A stretch of 64,000 nucleotides of DNA. Origin: Mucilaginibacter sp. SG564 (lineage in GTDB: Bacteria; Bacteroidota; Bacteroidia; Sphingobacteriales; Sphingobacteriaceae). Both the position numbers and the translations under genes were made by a program. Position 1 is the stretch's first letter. Each line of letters starts with the position of its first letter. Positions 26,656 to 35,976 of this stretch are shown here, piece by piece. The notes under the pieces were generated by a model, which ran no database searches, was not told the origin of the DNA, and was given only the letters and a program-made list of their open reading frames with translations. The stretch spans positions 1 through 64,000 of the forward strand of contig NZ_JABGNA010000006.1 in NCBI RefSeq assembly GCF_013149275.1, in the 5' to 3' direction.

Positions 26656-26956
26656 ATAAAATCTAATCTAAATATAATTAGAGTTTGTAGACTTAAGAAC
26701 CATTTGGTAGTTTCTCGGTGACAGCTGTTTGTCAGGAGTTATTATCATTTTTTGATTTTGCGCCAGATAAGAGGCAAACGTCATCTCATGCGGAGATTAA
26801 GCTGCGTCGCTAATCGTGAGGGCCAGATACCCAAGCCTTTGTCGGTCACGCTTATGGTAACCGAAGACTTTCTGAACAATTGCGGTTATTACAAGGGATA
26901 TAAGTTCCATCTATTTAGCATCGATTTTAAAGACGTTACGGAATTCCGGACAACTT
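26656..26956. other. Gap with unrecognised relic sequence
   Basis: No intact gene is supported. The open frame on the plus strand here contains phrases such as NCGYYKGYKFHLFSIDFKDV but has no recognisable start or family and runs opposite the NTF2-like relic. The composition is protein-like rather than AT-rich spacer, so this may be further degraded coding DNA. Confidence 0.4.
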
Positions 26957-27145
26957 TTACCTGTGATCGTAACTCATTTCGCGCTTCACCTGCCACTTGC
27001 CGTTCCTGTTCTCCCAAACTTCGGTAAACCTTGCAGTGGCTTCCAACTCTTCGCTGCCATTAACTGTTCCATAAAATTGGTATACCCCAATGGCTAATGC
27101 GCCAAAACTACCTAAGCGGTAAACTTCCAGGCAGCCTTTGACCAG
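26957..27145 (-). pseudogene. NTF2-like (SnoaL/DUF4440) C-terminal fragment
   Basis: On the minus strand, the frame ending at 26957 reads GALAIGVYQFYGTVNGSEE, then TARFTEVWENRNGKWQ and REMSYDHR, the typical C-terminal half of an NTF2-like or DUF4440 protein. A stop codon at 27146-27148 blocks the frame upstream and no start is seen. Another frame just upstream (EGNWSKAAWKF) may be the continuation after a frameshift. It is a broken gene. Confidence 0.55.
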
Positions 27146-27288
27146 TTACCTTCTTGAAGGATGCACCGGATCGGTAAAATTCCTTTTAATTGTATACCAC
27201 TAATAATGCGTCCCGTATCTCACCCCGGAACGCACCTATTCAACTAATCCCAAACCCCATCTCAAGGATTCAAGTTCTTGTATCAGAA

Positions 27289-30200
27289 TTATTCCGACCG
27301 GAGGCTTTTCACTGGGTTGGTCAATGCGGCTTTGATGCTGTGGTAACTAATGGTGAGCAAAGTGATCAGTAACGCCCCTGCTCCGGTCAATGCAAAAACC
27401 CACCAGGACAACCTGGCACGATATGTATAATGCTGCAGCCACTGATGCATAAAATACCAGGAGAGCGGGACGGAGATGACCAACGCGATTCCCACAAGCA
27501 TGATAAATTCTTTCGATAACGAACCCCAGATGCTCATCACGGACGCGCCCAATACCTTGCGAATACCGATCTCTTTGATGCGTTGTTCAGCCACAAATGA
27601 TGCCACTCCGAATAATCCAAGACAGGAGATAAAGATAGCGAGCACCGCGAACACGGAAGCCAGCTTTCCGGTACGTTCTTCGGCTAAGAATTTTTGCGCA
27701 TATTCACTATCCGCGAATTTGTAATTAAAAGGCGCCTCCGGAGCGAATTTTTTATAGACGGCTTCGATCCTGGCGAGTGCAACGGATGCAGGCATACCGT
27801 CCCTGAGTTTCAAAATTATCACATTGAATGATCGCTCCCGGTCATCCATCAAAAATACCACCGGGGTTACGGGTTCGAAAGGTGAATTCATGACCATATC
27901 TTTTACCACACCCAACACCTTCCAGTCTTTGCCATGCCATTTGATGGTTTCGCCTATCGGTTCTTTCAGTCCCATCTGCCTGATGGCTGCCTCATTGAAT
28001 AAAAAGCCTGACGAATCACTCAGGAACTGCCTGGAGAAATCCCGGCCTTCCTTCATTTTCCAACCTACCACGCTGCCAAAATCGGGGTCGACCAGCACGG
28101 TGCCGAAAACCTCCTGCCGGCTGGGGTCTTTTCCCCTCCAGCTCAGGTTATCTGCTGACGACCATGTTCCGGTCGTTGGGTTGCCAGCCGGGGATACGCC
28201 CGATACTGCGCCAGTGTTTAGCAGTTCTTGACGGAAAGCGCTATACTCCCTGATTGCATTATAAGGGATCGATACAAGGTTGTCCCGGTTGTAACCTACC
28301 GGCCTGTCCTTTGCGAATTCAATTTGTTTGAAAACAACGATGGTCCCGATGATGATCGTAACAGAAACGGCAAATTGAAGGACTACCAATACTTTGCGGG
28401 GCATGGCAGCCGATGGTCCTGCCTTGAAGGTTCCCTTCAATACTTTAACGGCATTAAAGGATGATAAGTAAAGTGCCGGGTAACTGCCTGCGGCAAGTCC
28501 GGTCAGGAGGCAAAAGCAAAAACAGATCAGCCATACCAGCGGGTCATTCCAGATCAGGTGAAGCTGCTTGCCCGAAATGTCGTTAAAAAAGGGCAGGCTA
28601 AGCCAGGTCAGCAGAACAGCGATTAGGAACGATATAGCGACAATTAGAAAAGATTCGCTTAGAAACTGCATCACCAGTTGGCCCCGCAGGGAGCCGATGG
28701 CTTTACGTATACCTACCTCTTTTGCGCGTTTTTCGCTCCTGGCCGTGCTCAGGTTCATGAAATTAATGCAGGCCAGAAGCAGAACGAATAAGCCGATGAT
28801 GCCAAAAAGCCATACGAACTGTAGGCGACCTGCGACAGCAATGCCATCCTTAAACTCATAAAGATGCCAAGCCCGCATGGGAAATAAGATCAACTCGGGT
28901 TTGGTAGCATCTTTTTCCCTGCGTTCAGACAGGATGTTGCGTATTTTGTGGGCTACTTGCGGCAGCTGGCTTCCCTCATTCAGTAAGGCAAAAACCTGGA
29001 AGGAACTGTTATTCCAGTTACCCATGTCTTCGGCATTTTTAAACAGCAAGCGGATAGGCGCTATAAACTCAACATTGCCAAACTGCGTGTTTTGCGGCAG
29101 GTCCCGGTACACTCCGGCAACCTGTACCAGATAAGCATCGCTGATCTTGATTGTTTTGTTTATAGGATCAGCATCTCCGAACACGGCCCGTGCGAGTGAT
29201 TCATTAATCAGTATGGTGCCCGGTATCTTGAACGCTGTTTTCGATCCCTTTACCATATTCAGCGTGATGATATCGGTCATTGCAGGTTCGGCAAAACAGC
29301 CGATCCGGGAAAAGGCATCGTTATTATAATTGATGTTCTGCTCGTAGATAACTGTAGCAGAAACAGCTTTAAAATCGCTGCCATACTGCCTCCGCAATTC
29401 TGCTGAAAGCGGAAAAGGCTGCGAGGCCTGCGTCGCTATGCCGCCGCCGACATGCTTATTAGCCAGCACCTGCACGATGCGGTCATAATTCGCGTTGAAT
29501 TTATTGAACGATACCTCGTCCCATATCCATAAACCAATGAGCATAGTCACAGCCATACCCACCGCCAGGCCGCTAATATTGATCAATGAGGAGGCTTTGT
29601 TCCTGGTCGTGTTCCGCCAGGCAATTTTCAAATAATTTTTAAACATATGATTCCGGGTTACCTGGTACGAAATTACCGGCGCAGGCCGGGAACCATATGT
29701 CAAGTTATAAGATGACAGTTGTTTTTTATACACCGCAGGGGTTTTTCCGGTCACCTGCTTGAATGCGCGATGAAAGGTGCTAGGCGAGTTAAAACCCGAA
29801 TCGAAGGCCATGCCCTCCAGGGTAAACTCATCAAAAGCCGGATCCTGCATTTTTTGGATAACTTCGGCCACCCGGAGTTCATTGATAAAATCGTTAAAGC
29901 TCTTTTTCAAACCCTGATTGATCAGCCGGGAAAGTTCATGCGTGGTCAGCAGCAACTTTCCGGCAAGGCTGTTCAGTGTCAGTTCCGGGTTCCGGTGATA
30001 GTGACCGTTTTGTACCGACCTTTTTAACCAGGCCACCTCACGCTTCAGTTCCGACCGGCGCTGGGTAATTGGTACGACCGTAGCTACCGGAAGGGTCACC
30101 GGTTTAATGATTGACAGCCCTGCCATGCGGATCAGCATCGCCGCCGGCAATAGGTAGCAAGGCGTATAAGTTAAGTTTGACCGGTAAAAAAATAGGTTGA

Positions 30201-30723
30201 TCATGCCGTAACATAACGCTAATAGCACAGCAATTCCTAATAGGCCCAACGAGATCTGAACGTTTTTCAAGCGGTTACGATAGCGGTCACCTTCCTGAAA
30301 TTGCTGGGCATTATAAAACCGAGTCATGGCGCGGCTCGACAGGTATAAATAAATGCCGGCAGAACAAATGGTAAAACCTAGGCCCAAGTTCCGGCCGGCA
30401 AGTTGCAAGGACAGTTCCGCCAGCGCAGGAACGCAATGCAGAAAATCCTGGTAGCGGGTCTGTTGATCCGGCTGGGTTAGCTGACGTACATAAAAGTACA
30501 GCAGCGGCCCGATTGCCAGTGAAAGTTTGAGCGGCCATGTCTGTCCGCCCATGACCCGGATCAGCCAAAAGCTTACAACAAGAAGTGCCAACCCCAGAAA
30601 CCTGTTGGCTTTTGTCTCGGGTCCCTTAATCAGCCATAACAACGCTGCAAAAGCCAGCCCGATAAATACCAGGCCGACCAGCAGCATGTCATCTAAATTC
30701 ATATGCAACTGGTGTCCGTTCAT
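27289..30723 (-). CDS. Membrane AraC regulator fused to FtsX/MacB-type ABC permease
   Basis: ATG at 30723 (or six codons later) gives about 1144 residues; the frame is open 33 codons further up. Residues about 5-220 hold seven hydrophobic segments. About 255-345 are an AraC double HTH (LAGKLLLTTHELSRLINQGL, then EGMAFDSGFNSPSTFHRAFK). At codon 29646 begins MFKNYLKIAWRNTTRNKASS, the usual start of a 784-residue Bacteroidota MacB-like permease, with periplasmic MacB_PCD regions and two FtsX domains ending NPVKSLRSE. No stop separates the halves. Either one protein is made, or the internal ATG is a second start. No ATPase gene is adjacent. Confidence 0.85.
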   Translation of the reverse strand: MNGHQLHMNLDDMLLVGLVFIGLAFAALLWLIKGPETKANRFLGLALLVVSFWLIRVMGGQTWPLKLSLAIGPLLYFYVRQLTQPDQQTRYQDFLHCVPALAELSLQLAGRNLGLGFTICSAGIYLYLSSRAMTRFYNAQQFQEGDRYRNRLKNVQISLGLLGIAVLLALCYGMINLFFYRSNLTYTPCYLLPAAMLIRMAGLSIIKPVTLPVATVVPITQRRSELKREVAWLKRSVQNGHYHRNPELTLNSLAGKLLLTTHELSRLINQGLKKSFNDFINELRVAEVIQKMQDPAFDEFTLEGMAFDSGFNSPSTFHRAFKQVTGKTPAVYKKQLSSYNLTYGSRPAPVISYQVTRNHMFKNYLKIAWRNTTRNKASSLINISGLAVGMAVTMLIGLWIWDEVSFNKFNANYDRIVQVLANKHVGGGIATQASQPFPLSAELRRQYGSDFKAVSATVIYEQNINYNNDAFSRIGCFAEPAMTDIITLNMVKGSKTAFKIPGTILINESLARAVFGDADPINKTIKISDAYLVQVAGVYRDLPQNTQFGNVEFIAPIRLLFKNAEDMGNWNNSSFQVFALLNEGSQLPQVAHKIRNILSERREKDATKPELILFPMRAWHLYEFKDGIAVAGRLQFVWLFGIIGLFVLLLACINFMNLSTARSEKRAKEVGIRKAIGSLRGQLVMQFLSESFLIVAISFLIAVLLTWLSLPFFNDISGKQLHLIWNDPLVWLICFCFCLLTGLAAGSYPALYLSSFNAVKVLKGTFKAGPSAAMPRKVLVVLQFAVSVTIIIGTIVVFKQIEFAKDRPVGYNRDNLVSIPYNAIREYSAFRQELLNTGAVSGVSPAGNPTTGTWSSADNLSWRGKDPSRQEVFGTVLVDPDFGSVVGWKMKEGRDFSRQFLSDSSGFLFNEAAIRQMGLKEPIGETIKWHGKDWKVLGVVKDMVMNSPFEPVTPVVFLMDDRERSFNVIILKLRDGMPASVALARIEAVYKKFAPEAPFNYKFADSEYAQKFLAEERTGKLASVFAVLAIFISCLGLFGVASFVAEQRIKEIGIRKVLGASVMSIWGSLSKEFIMLVGIALVISVPLSWYFMHQWLQHYTYRARLSWWVFALTGAGALLITLLTISYHSIKAALTNPVKSLRSE

Positions 30724-30841
30724 TCCTATTCTCTCGTCAAGGCATATTCCAAACAAATAAAAGTCTGATCGATAGGATTTTAAATTAAATGAATTCAGGT
30801 CAAATGTAACGAAATCGAACAATAGGTGTCCGGGGTCGAGT

Positions 30842-30979
30842 CAGATCATATCGTCCGAATATATCCAGGCAGAAACGGACTGCGAACTGCTGGTCTTTTC
30901 GAAAAAGGACTGGAACCAGATCGGCAATACCGTAGTAAACTGGAAAGCCATAGAGCAGCTGATACCGCATTTGGCGGAG
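30842..30979 (+). pseudogene. Crp/Fnr regulator fragment
   Basis: The frame from CAG 30842 reads SSEYIQAETDCELLVFSKKD and WNQIGNTVVNWKAIEQL, a segment typical of Bacteroidota Crp/Fnr proteins between the nucleotide-binding domain and the HTH. Neither a start nor the HTH is present. It runs into an SDR fragment in another frame, so the locus is a junction of two broken genes. Confidence 0.6.
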
Positions 30980-31188
30980 AGATGCAGGCTACCCCCCCTC
31001 AATCCCCAAACCCGCAGGATGTGGCCAACACCATTGTAAAACTGATCGGCACCCCAAAAGGCCAAAGGCCTTTAAGAACCGTAGTTGACCCGATCACCGG
31101 TAAATACATTGAGGCCGCAAATGAAGCGGTTGCGGCGCAACTTGCGCAAGGCCTGACGGTCTTCGGTATGGGTGAACTCCTCCAATAA
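30970..31188 (+). pseudogene. C-terminal fragment of a short-chain dehydrogenase
   Basis: The frame ends QDVANTIVKLIGTPKGQRPL, RTVVDPITGKYIEAANEAV and GLTVFGMGELLQ, the C-terminal part of an SDR oxidoreductase. The Rossmann motif and the YxxxK active site are absent. A longer open frame upstream is only the out-of-frame Crp/Fnr fragment. It lies between the AraC-permease fusion and the oxidoreductase cluster. Confidence 0.65.
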
Positions 31189-31293
31189 TAGGCAATGGCA
31201 GCGGGGGAACACTCCGCTACCATTATTGGAAACATTAATTCAGTTTTACAACGGCGATCAGCGTCTCAAAATGAGGCCGCCGGTCGCGCCGGT

Positions 31294-32223
31294 TTAAACC
31301 ACTTTGATGACGATCTTGCCCCGGGTATGCTTTTCGGCGCTGAGTCGTTCCGCTTTGGCGGCTTCATCCAGATTAAATACGGCCGATACGAGCGGCTGCA
31401 CCATACCCTGTTCGATCAGCTCAGCTATTTTTTCCAGGTCTTCCGGATAGGACTGCGCAGTAAAGCCTTCCAGTTGGATCTGTTTTTCTTTAGCTTCTTC
31501 TTTGAATTCCTGCATGACGGTGGTCACCAGGCGGCCGCCTGGCTTGATCACCTGCAGGGAGCGCTGCTGCGTGTCCTTACCGATCAAGTCAAAGACCAGG
31601 TCGATGTCACTGAGCTTTTCTTCAAAACGTTCGTTCTGATAATCGATGGCTTCGTCGGCCCCCAATTGCTTGATGAATGCCAGGTTGTCGACTGATGCGG
31701 TACCAATGACATAGGCCCCTTTCCATTTGGCGAACTGGACGGCAAAACTGCCAACGCCGCCTGAAGCGGCATGAATCAATACGCGCTGTCCTTTTTCCAG
31801 CCTGCCGAACTTGAAGAGACCCTGCCAGGCGGTGAGGCCGGCAAGTGGTACCGCCGCCGCGTTGATATGATCCAGGCTTTTCGGCTTCAGCGCGATCTGG
31901 TCGGCTTTGATGACCAGGTACTCCGCAAAAGCGCCATTGGTGGTCGGGAAAGGCCGGCCGTAAACTTCATCGCCAATACTGAATTTGCGGACATGGTTGC
32001 CCGCGGCTTCGATCACACCCGAAACATCCCAGCCGATGGTCAGCGGGAAATGCGTCGGGAACCGTTCCTGCGCCGCACCTTCGACGATCTTCTGATCGAC
32101 CGGGTTAACCGAACTGGCGTAAACCTTGATGAGGACTTCATCGTCCTTGGGCTGTGGTTTTTCAATATCTTCGAGTTCCAGCACATCGGTGCCGCCGAAC
32201 TCATGTATCCGGTTCGCTTTCAT
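31294..32223 (-). CDS. NADP-dependent quinone-oxidoreductase-like MDR protein
   Basis: A 309-residue medium-chain dehydrogenase/reductase of the zinc-free quinone oxidoreductase type. VYASSVNPVDQKI opens the GroES-like domain, the nucleotide-binding motif is HAASGGVGSFAVQFAKW, and IGTASVDNLAFIKQLGADEA follows. No zinc-binding cysteines are seen. Such enzymes reduce quinones or enones with NADPH. It begins a minus-strand series with a secreted protein, an enone reductase and an AraC regulator, which suggests an electrophile or redox-stress response. Confidence 0.9.
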   Translation of the reverse strand: MKANRIHEFGGTDVLELEDIEKPQPKDDEVLIKVYASSVNPVDQKIVEGAAQERFPTHFPLTIGWDVSGVIEAAGNHVRKFSIGDEVYGRPFPTTNGAFAEYLVIKADQIALKPKSLDHINAAAVPLAGLTAWQGLFKFGRLEKGQRVLIHAASGGVGSFAVQFAKWKGAYVIGTASVDNLAFIKQLGADEAIDYQNERFEEKLSDIDLVFDLIGKDTQQRSLQVIKPGGRLVTTVMQEFKEEAKEKQIQLEGFTAQSYPEDLEKIAELIEQGMVQPLVSAVFNLDEAAKAERLSAEKHTRGKIVIKVV

Positions 32224-32382
32224 AGGCTAAATTTGCTTTAAGATTAACAAATTTTACCGCCTTGTGTTTTTCGCAATACTTAGCTTAGGCCGTTGGCTGA
32301 TCTCAAAGAAAGCTTGATCCCGTCCCGGGCATATTTTTGACCCCGCCTCAAAACTGTAATCGCCGCTCAAGGTTTTTTCATA

Positions 32383-33012
32383 CTATTTTCTCCTGGTATA
32401 TTCGTACCGGTGAGCAAGCCAGCTTTTGCCGGTGCCGTCCGCCAAAATAAAATGCTGTTCTTTGACAACGTGGTCCGGATTCTCAAAGTTGATGGTTTCG
32501 TCCATGCGCAGCATTTGACCGGTGACAGACGATCCCTTACCGGCAATTGGAAACGGGTCAAATATTACCCTGATTTTACTTGCTTGACCGCGGTCGAAAC
32601 TTGCGGCAGGCATTAGCCCAACCGGAACCCTGATATCCATAGAAATGGATCTCCAACGGCCCTCGATCCTGTTAAAACTCATGTATTCTATCCTTTCTAC
32701 GGGAGCATTGGCTGTTGCTGGCGCAGCATAGATAAATTCCTGTAAAACAGAACCGATCATTTGTCTCCGGGCAATTAAGTTGGTATTGTAAACGGGTTTT
32801 GAGGTAGGGGAACTCCATATGGTTTCCTTTACATCAAAATTTCCCTGTAATAATTTCAATGCGGCGTTTTCCGCGCCAAGGGAACTTACCGACTGCTCTG
32901 CCAACGATAATTGTTGCGCATGAACATTCCCGGGCAAAAATACGGGTAGTATAACAGTCAGCATCAGTGCCCGTAAACAAGCAACAATATGCTCTTTTTT
33001 AACTTTTTCCAT
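32383..33012 (-). CDS. Secreted protein of unknown function (DUF1579-like)
   Basis: A 209-residue protein with a signal peptide (about residues 1-32, ending GNVHAQ). The body is beta-rich and recalls the DUF1579/heme-binding-like lipocalin folds, with EGRWRSISMDIRVPVG and DETINFENPDHVVKEQHFIL. The resemblance is general, so no function is assigned. It is 36 bases after the enone reductase gene and likely cotranscribed with it. Confidence 0.7.
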   Translation of the reverse strand: MEKVKKEHIVACLRALMLTVILPVFLPGNVHAQQLSLAEQSVSSLGAENAALKLLQGNFDVKETIWSSPTSKPVYNTNLIARRQMIGSVLQEFIYAAPATANAPVERIEYMSFNRIEGRWRSISMDIRVPVGLMPAASFDRGQASKIRVIFDPFPIAGKGSSVTGQMLRMDETINFENPDHVVKEQHFILADGTGKSWLAHRYEYTRRK

Positions 33013-33048
33013 TATTTTTTAATTATTTATAACCTTTAATGTATAGGA

Positions 33049-34119
33049 TCAATTGAATAAAACCGGGTAATCGGTATATCCTTTAGCACCGGGCGTATAT
33101 AAAGTGGTAAAATCAGGTGCGTTGAATTCTGCTCCGTTGATAATGCGCTGCTCCAGGTCCGGATTCGCTAAAAATGGCCTGCCAAAGGCGATAAGGTCCG
33201 CATCCCCTTTACTCAATTCAGCTTCTGCTTTTTCGGCAGTAAAAGTGTTGCAGTAAATAATGGTCCCCTCAAATTCGGTCCGGATAGCTGCTAAGGTTTG
33301 TGCAGGCACCTGCGGGTTAATGCTGATGTGTATATAGGCAAGCCCGATACGGTTAAACTCCCGGCTTAAGTGAATGTACGTCTCCTCCGTAGCATCGGCA
33401 TCATAAGTTTGCAGGTCACCAAGGGTAGAATTAGGTGAGATCCGTACGCCAACTTTTTCTTTGCCAATAGCATCCGCTACCTGTTGTGCCACTTCCAAGG
33501 CAAACCTGCTTCGGTTTTCGATGCTCCCACCATAAATATCTGTGCGGTCATTCACATTGGGATTTAAGAATTGCTCAATGAGGTAACCATTGGCCGCATG
33601 TAACTCTACGCCGTCAAAACCTGCGGCCACAGCGTTTTTGGCGGCTGTTACATATCCGCTGATCACCTCTTGTACGCCTTCGGTTGATAATGCTACCGGA
33701 ATAGGGTAATCTTGCATACCCATCGTATCGGTATGCATTTGCCCTGCTGCCGGTATAGCGGATGCACCGATCACATGAACCCCCTGAGGCAGATTCGCCT
33801 GGTGACCGATACGGCCGGTGTGCATCAATTGCAAAAATATTTTGGTGTCGTTTTGATGTACCGCGGCCGTGGTTAATTTCCAGCCTGCTATTTGTTCAGG
33901 TGAAAAGATACCGGGAATCCGGGCATAACCCAATCCTTCAGGCGCGGGCGCGGTACCTTCTGTGATGATCAAACCTGCGCCCTTGCGCTGGCTATAATAT
34001 TCTGCCATCAGGGCGTTTGGTAGATTGCCGATAGCACGGCTGCGGGTCATCGGTGCCATCACTATATGATTCTTCAAATTCAGGGATGGACTATTGTAGG
34101 GCATCAGTAACTTTTTCAT
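33049..34119 (-). CDS. Old-yellow-enzyme family alkene reductase
   Basis: A 356-residue FMN enzyme of the OYE/NemA group, which reduces activated C=C bonds and some nitro compounds with NAD(P)H. The motifs MAPMTRSRA, the substrate-binding pair in ELHAANGYLIEQFLNP, and DRTDIYGGSIENRSRF are intact, and FGRPFLANPDLEQR ends the barrel. It lies in tandem with a quinone-oxidoreductase-like gene and next to an AraC regulator, so electrophile detoxification is likely. Confidence 0.93.
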   Translation of the reverse strand: MKKLLMPYNSPSLNLKNHIVMAPMTRSRAIGNLPNALMAEYYSQRKGAGLIITEGTAPAPEGLGYARIPGIFSPEQIAGWKLTTAAVHQNDTKIFLQLMHTGRIGHQANLPQGVHVIGASAIPAAGQMHTDTMGMQDYPIPVALSTEGVQEVISGYVTAAKNAVAAGFDGVELHAANGYLIEQFLNPNVNDRTDIYGGSIENRSRFALEVAQQVADAIGKEKVGVRISPNSTLGDLQTYDADATEETYIHLSREFNRIGLAYIHISINPQVPAQTLAAIRTEFEGTIIYCNTFTAEKAEAELSKGDADLIAFGRPFLANPDLEQRIINGAEFNAPDFTTLYTPGAKGYTDYPVLFN

Positions 34120-34205
34120 ATCGTTTGTTTTTATCTTTTAAATGATATGTCAAAGGTCAGCAGGATGCCGAATTTAAAATAGCGCGCTTCGCCCGAAAAA
34201 TAGTC

Positions 34206-35189
34206 CTATCCGCCTGATGCGTACTTTTTAGGCTTCTGTTGGTGGTGCCGCTCGAATAAGCGGGTAAAATGGCTTAAATTACTAAAACCTAACTGGTAGC
34301 CCGCCTCACTCACCGAGTAGTTCTTATGTTTGAGCAGGTAGGCCGCTTCCTCCATCCGGGCCGTTTGATAATAGTTGTAAATGCTATCGCCAAATACCTG
34401 CCTGAACAGGTCTTTCATTTTGGTTTCGCTGAGTCCGCCCAATCTTGCCAAATCTGGCAGGCTGGGCGGTTGGCTAAGGTCACTGAGAATCGCTTTCCGG
34501 ATGATAGCCAGTTTTTCCGCATCGGCTTTGTTAATGGGGCTATGTCCGGCAGATCGGCGATTATGCAGTTGGTTAAAAACGTCATACAGCAGCATCTCGG
34601 CTTTAAGGCGAAAGTAAAAGCCTGCAAGCCCGTTGTCTGACTGTGGTTCCGATAGTTGTTTGAGTGTTATTTGTGTTTCGGTCCCCATACTTTCATAAAA
34701 AAGAAATGATTCTTTGGGGTTAACGATGGTATCGATCAAATGATCAGGCCGGTTCAATGCTAACAAGCCCTTAAGGCGCGCGGCACTCAATCCGATCACG
34801 GTAAAATAGATATCCGTATTGGCCGGGAAAGTGATCAGCGAGTCTAAGTTATTGGAGGCGATCTGGATCGCCAGATCGTTATAACGGCTAAAATTCCGTT
34901 GTTGCTTATCGTCTGTGATCAGGCTTACTGGTTCTTCATTGTTATAGAAAATGACGCTGATGAAGCTGGCCGGTTCTTTTGAACCGATCCGTTTTAAGAC
35001 CAGTTCCTGGCTGAGCCGGTACCGGTGTATCAGCAGGCGGAAGTCGTCATTCAAGTCAACGCGGCGCACAAAGCCCTCGCCAAGAGATGAAGGGATTTGC
35101 AGTTCGTTATTAACAACGGGAACCTTTAAGGCTTCCGCGAAGGCGGTCAAAAAATTGAACTGCGGCTGGGTAACGAACTCGATCAACAT
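34206..35189 (-). CDS. AraC-family regulator, paralogue 1
   Basis: A 327-residue regulator with an uncharacterised N-terminal half (IEFVTQPQFNFLTAFAEA onwards) and a C-terminal AraC HTH (ETKMKDLFRQVFGDSIYNYY, GYQLGFSNLSHFTRLFERH). The regulator at 36826 shares both halves, so the two are paralogues. It is divergent from the cupin gene, with two perfect inverted repeats in the 270-base space between them. It likely controls the enone reductase branch, the cupin operon or both. Confidence 0.88.
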   Translation of the reverse strand: MLIEFVTQPQFNFLTAFAEALKVPVVNNELQIPSSLGEGFVRRVDLNDDFRLLIHRYRLSQELVLKRIGSKEPASFISVIFYNNEEPVSLITDDKQQRNFSRYNDLAIQIASNNLDSLITFPANTDIYFTVIGLSAARLKGLLALNRPDHLIDTIVNPKESFLFYESMGTETQITLKQLSEPQSDNGLAGFYFRLKAEMLLYDVFNQLHNRRSAGHSPINKADAEKLAIIRKAILSDLSQPPSLPDLARLGGLSETKMKDLFRQVFGDSIYNYYQTARMEEAAYLLKHKNYSVSEAGYQLGFSNLSHFTRLFERHHQQKPKKYASGG

Positions 35190-35298
35190 ATAGAATAATG
35201 ATAATTATTTAGCGTTCATTTCCTTGATCATGCGCTCACGGTACCGGTACCGCAACTCCAGTAACTGCGGTTTCCTCCCGTAAACCCATTACAAAAGT

Positions 35299-35318
35299 AA
35301 ACTAAAGCGATTTAGTTT
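35299..35318. promoter_or_regulatory. Inverted repeat AAACTAAA-N4-TTTAGTTT
   Basis: A perfect 8-bp palindrome with a 4-base centre (GCGA) in the divergent promoter region between AraC paralogue 1 and the cupin gene. Size and place fit an operator. Which protein binds is unknown. Confidence 0.5.
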
Positions 35319-35374
35319 CCCTATTGTTAAAAACAGCGTCATAAAAATCTCAAAGATCAGGATCATTCTAAAGT

Positions 35375-35403
35375 CCGATTGGACTATTTAATTGTCCAAT
35401 CGG
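35375..35403. promoter_or_regulatory. Inverted repeat CCGATTGGAC-N9-GTCCAATCGG
   Basis: A perfect 10-bp inverted repeat with a 9-base AT-rich spacer, 56 bases before the cupin start codon. The 19-bp centre-to-centre spacing puts both half-sites on one helix face. It is an operator candidate for one of the flanking AraC proteins or for a repressor elsewhere. Confidence 0.55.
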
Positions 35404-35458
35404 TATATTTTTTTCAGGTGACTAAGCCGACCTTTGTTTGACATCTAAGAAACAGCGT

Positions 35459-35965
35459 ATGGAAAACAAAAAAAAGAGCCCTATTACCATAGGGGCAACA
35501 GGAGGTAAAACCCTCTCTATTGTCGGCGATACCTACCGCATCCTGGTTGGCGGCGCTGAAACCAATAGCGCATTTGCGGCGATTGATATGCTGATACCGC
35601 CAGGCGGCGGCCCTGGCCCGCATGAACATGCGCAGATCGAGGAATTATTTTATGTGATCGACGGGGAGATCGAAGTGAGATCAGAGTTTGGTACTTACAT
35701 TGCCCGGAAAGGCTCCTTCGTCAATATCCCCAAAGGCGGCGTTGTACACAGTTTCAAAAATAAAACGGATCAGACCGCCCATTTGCTTTGCATCGTAGTT
35801 CCTTCCGGCCTCGAGACCTTTTTTGAGGAAATTGGCCGGCCGGTCGGTTATGGAGAGTTTCTTCCGCCGGCGCAGATGGACCACGAAACCGTAAAAAAAT
35901 TACAGGCCATCGCCGAAAAGCATGGGCAAAAAGTCTATCCGCCCGATTACCTCGATAACATTTAA
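35459..35965 (+). CDS. Cupin domain protein
   Basis: The ATG at 35459 gives 168 residues; an upstream TTG is possible but less likely. A single cupin barrel shows GGGPGPHEHAQIEELFYVID and GSFVNIPKGGVVHSFKN, with probable metal ligands in HEHxQ..E and the later His. Such proteins are dioxygenases, isomerases or binding proteins, and no choice can be made. It leads a plus-strand set of four genes (cupin, NmrA protein, AraC, esterase) with gaps of 6-11 bases. Confidence 0.85.
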   Translation: MENKKKSPITIGATGGKTLSIVGDTYRILVGGAETNSAFAAIDMLIPPGGGPGPHEHAQIEELFYVIDGEIEVRSEFGTYIARKGSFVNIPKGGVVHSFKNKTDQTAHLLCIVVPSGLETFFEEIGRPVGYGEFLPPAQMDHETVKKLQAIAEKHGQKVYPPDYLDNI

Positions 35966-35976
35966 CAGACTGATCT

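Noticed and set aside
28568..30027. Several plus-strand frames inside the AraC-permease region
   Set aside because: They are opposite-strand shadows of the long fused gene with no family signatures.
31195..31695. Plus-strand open frame over the quinone-oxidoreductase-like gene
   Set aside because: It lies opposite a clear MDR gene and has no recognisable domain.
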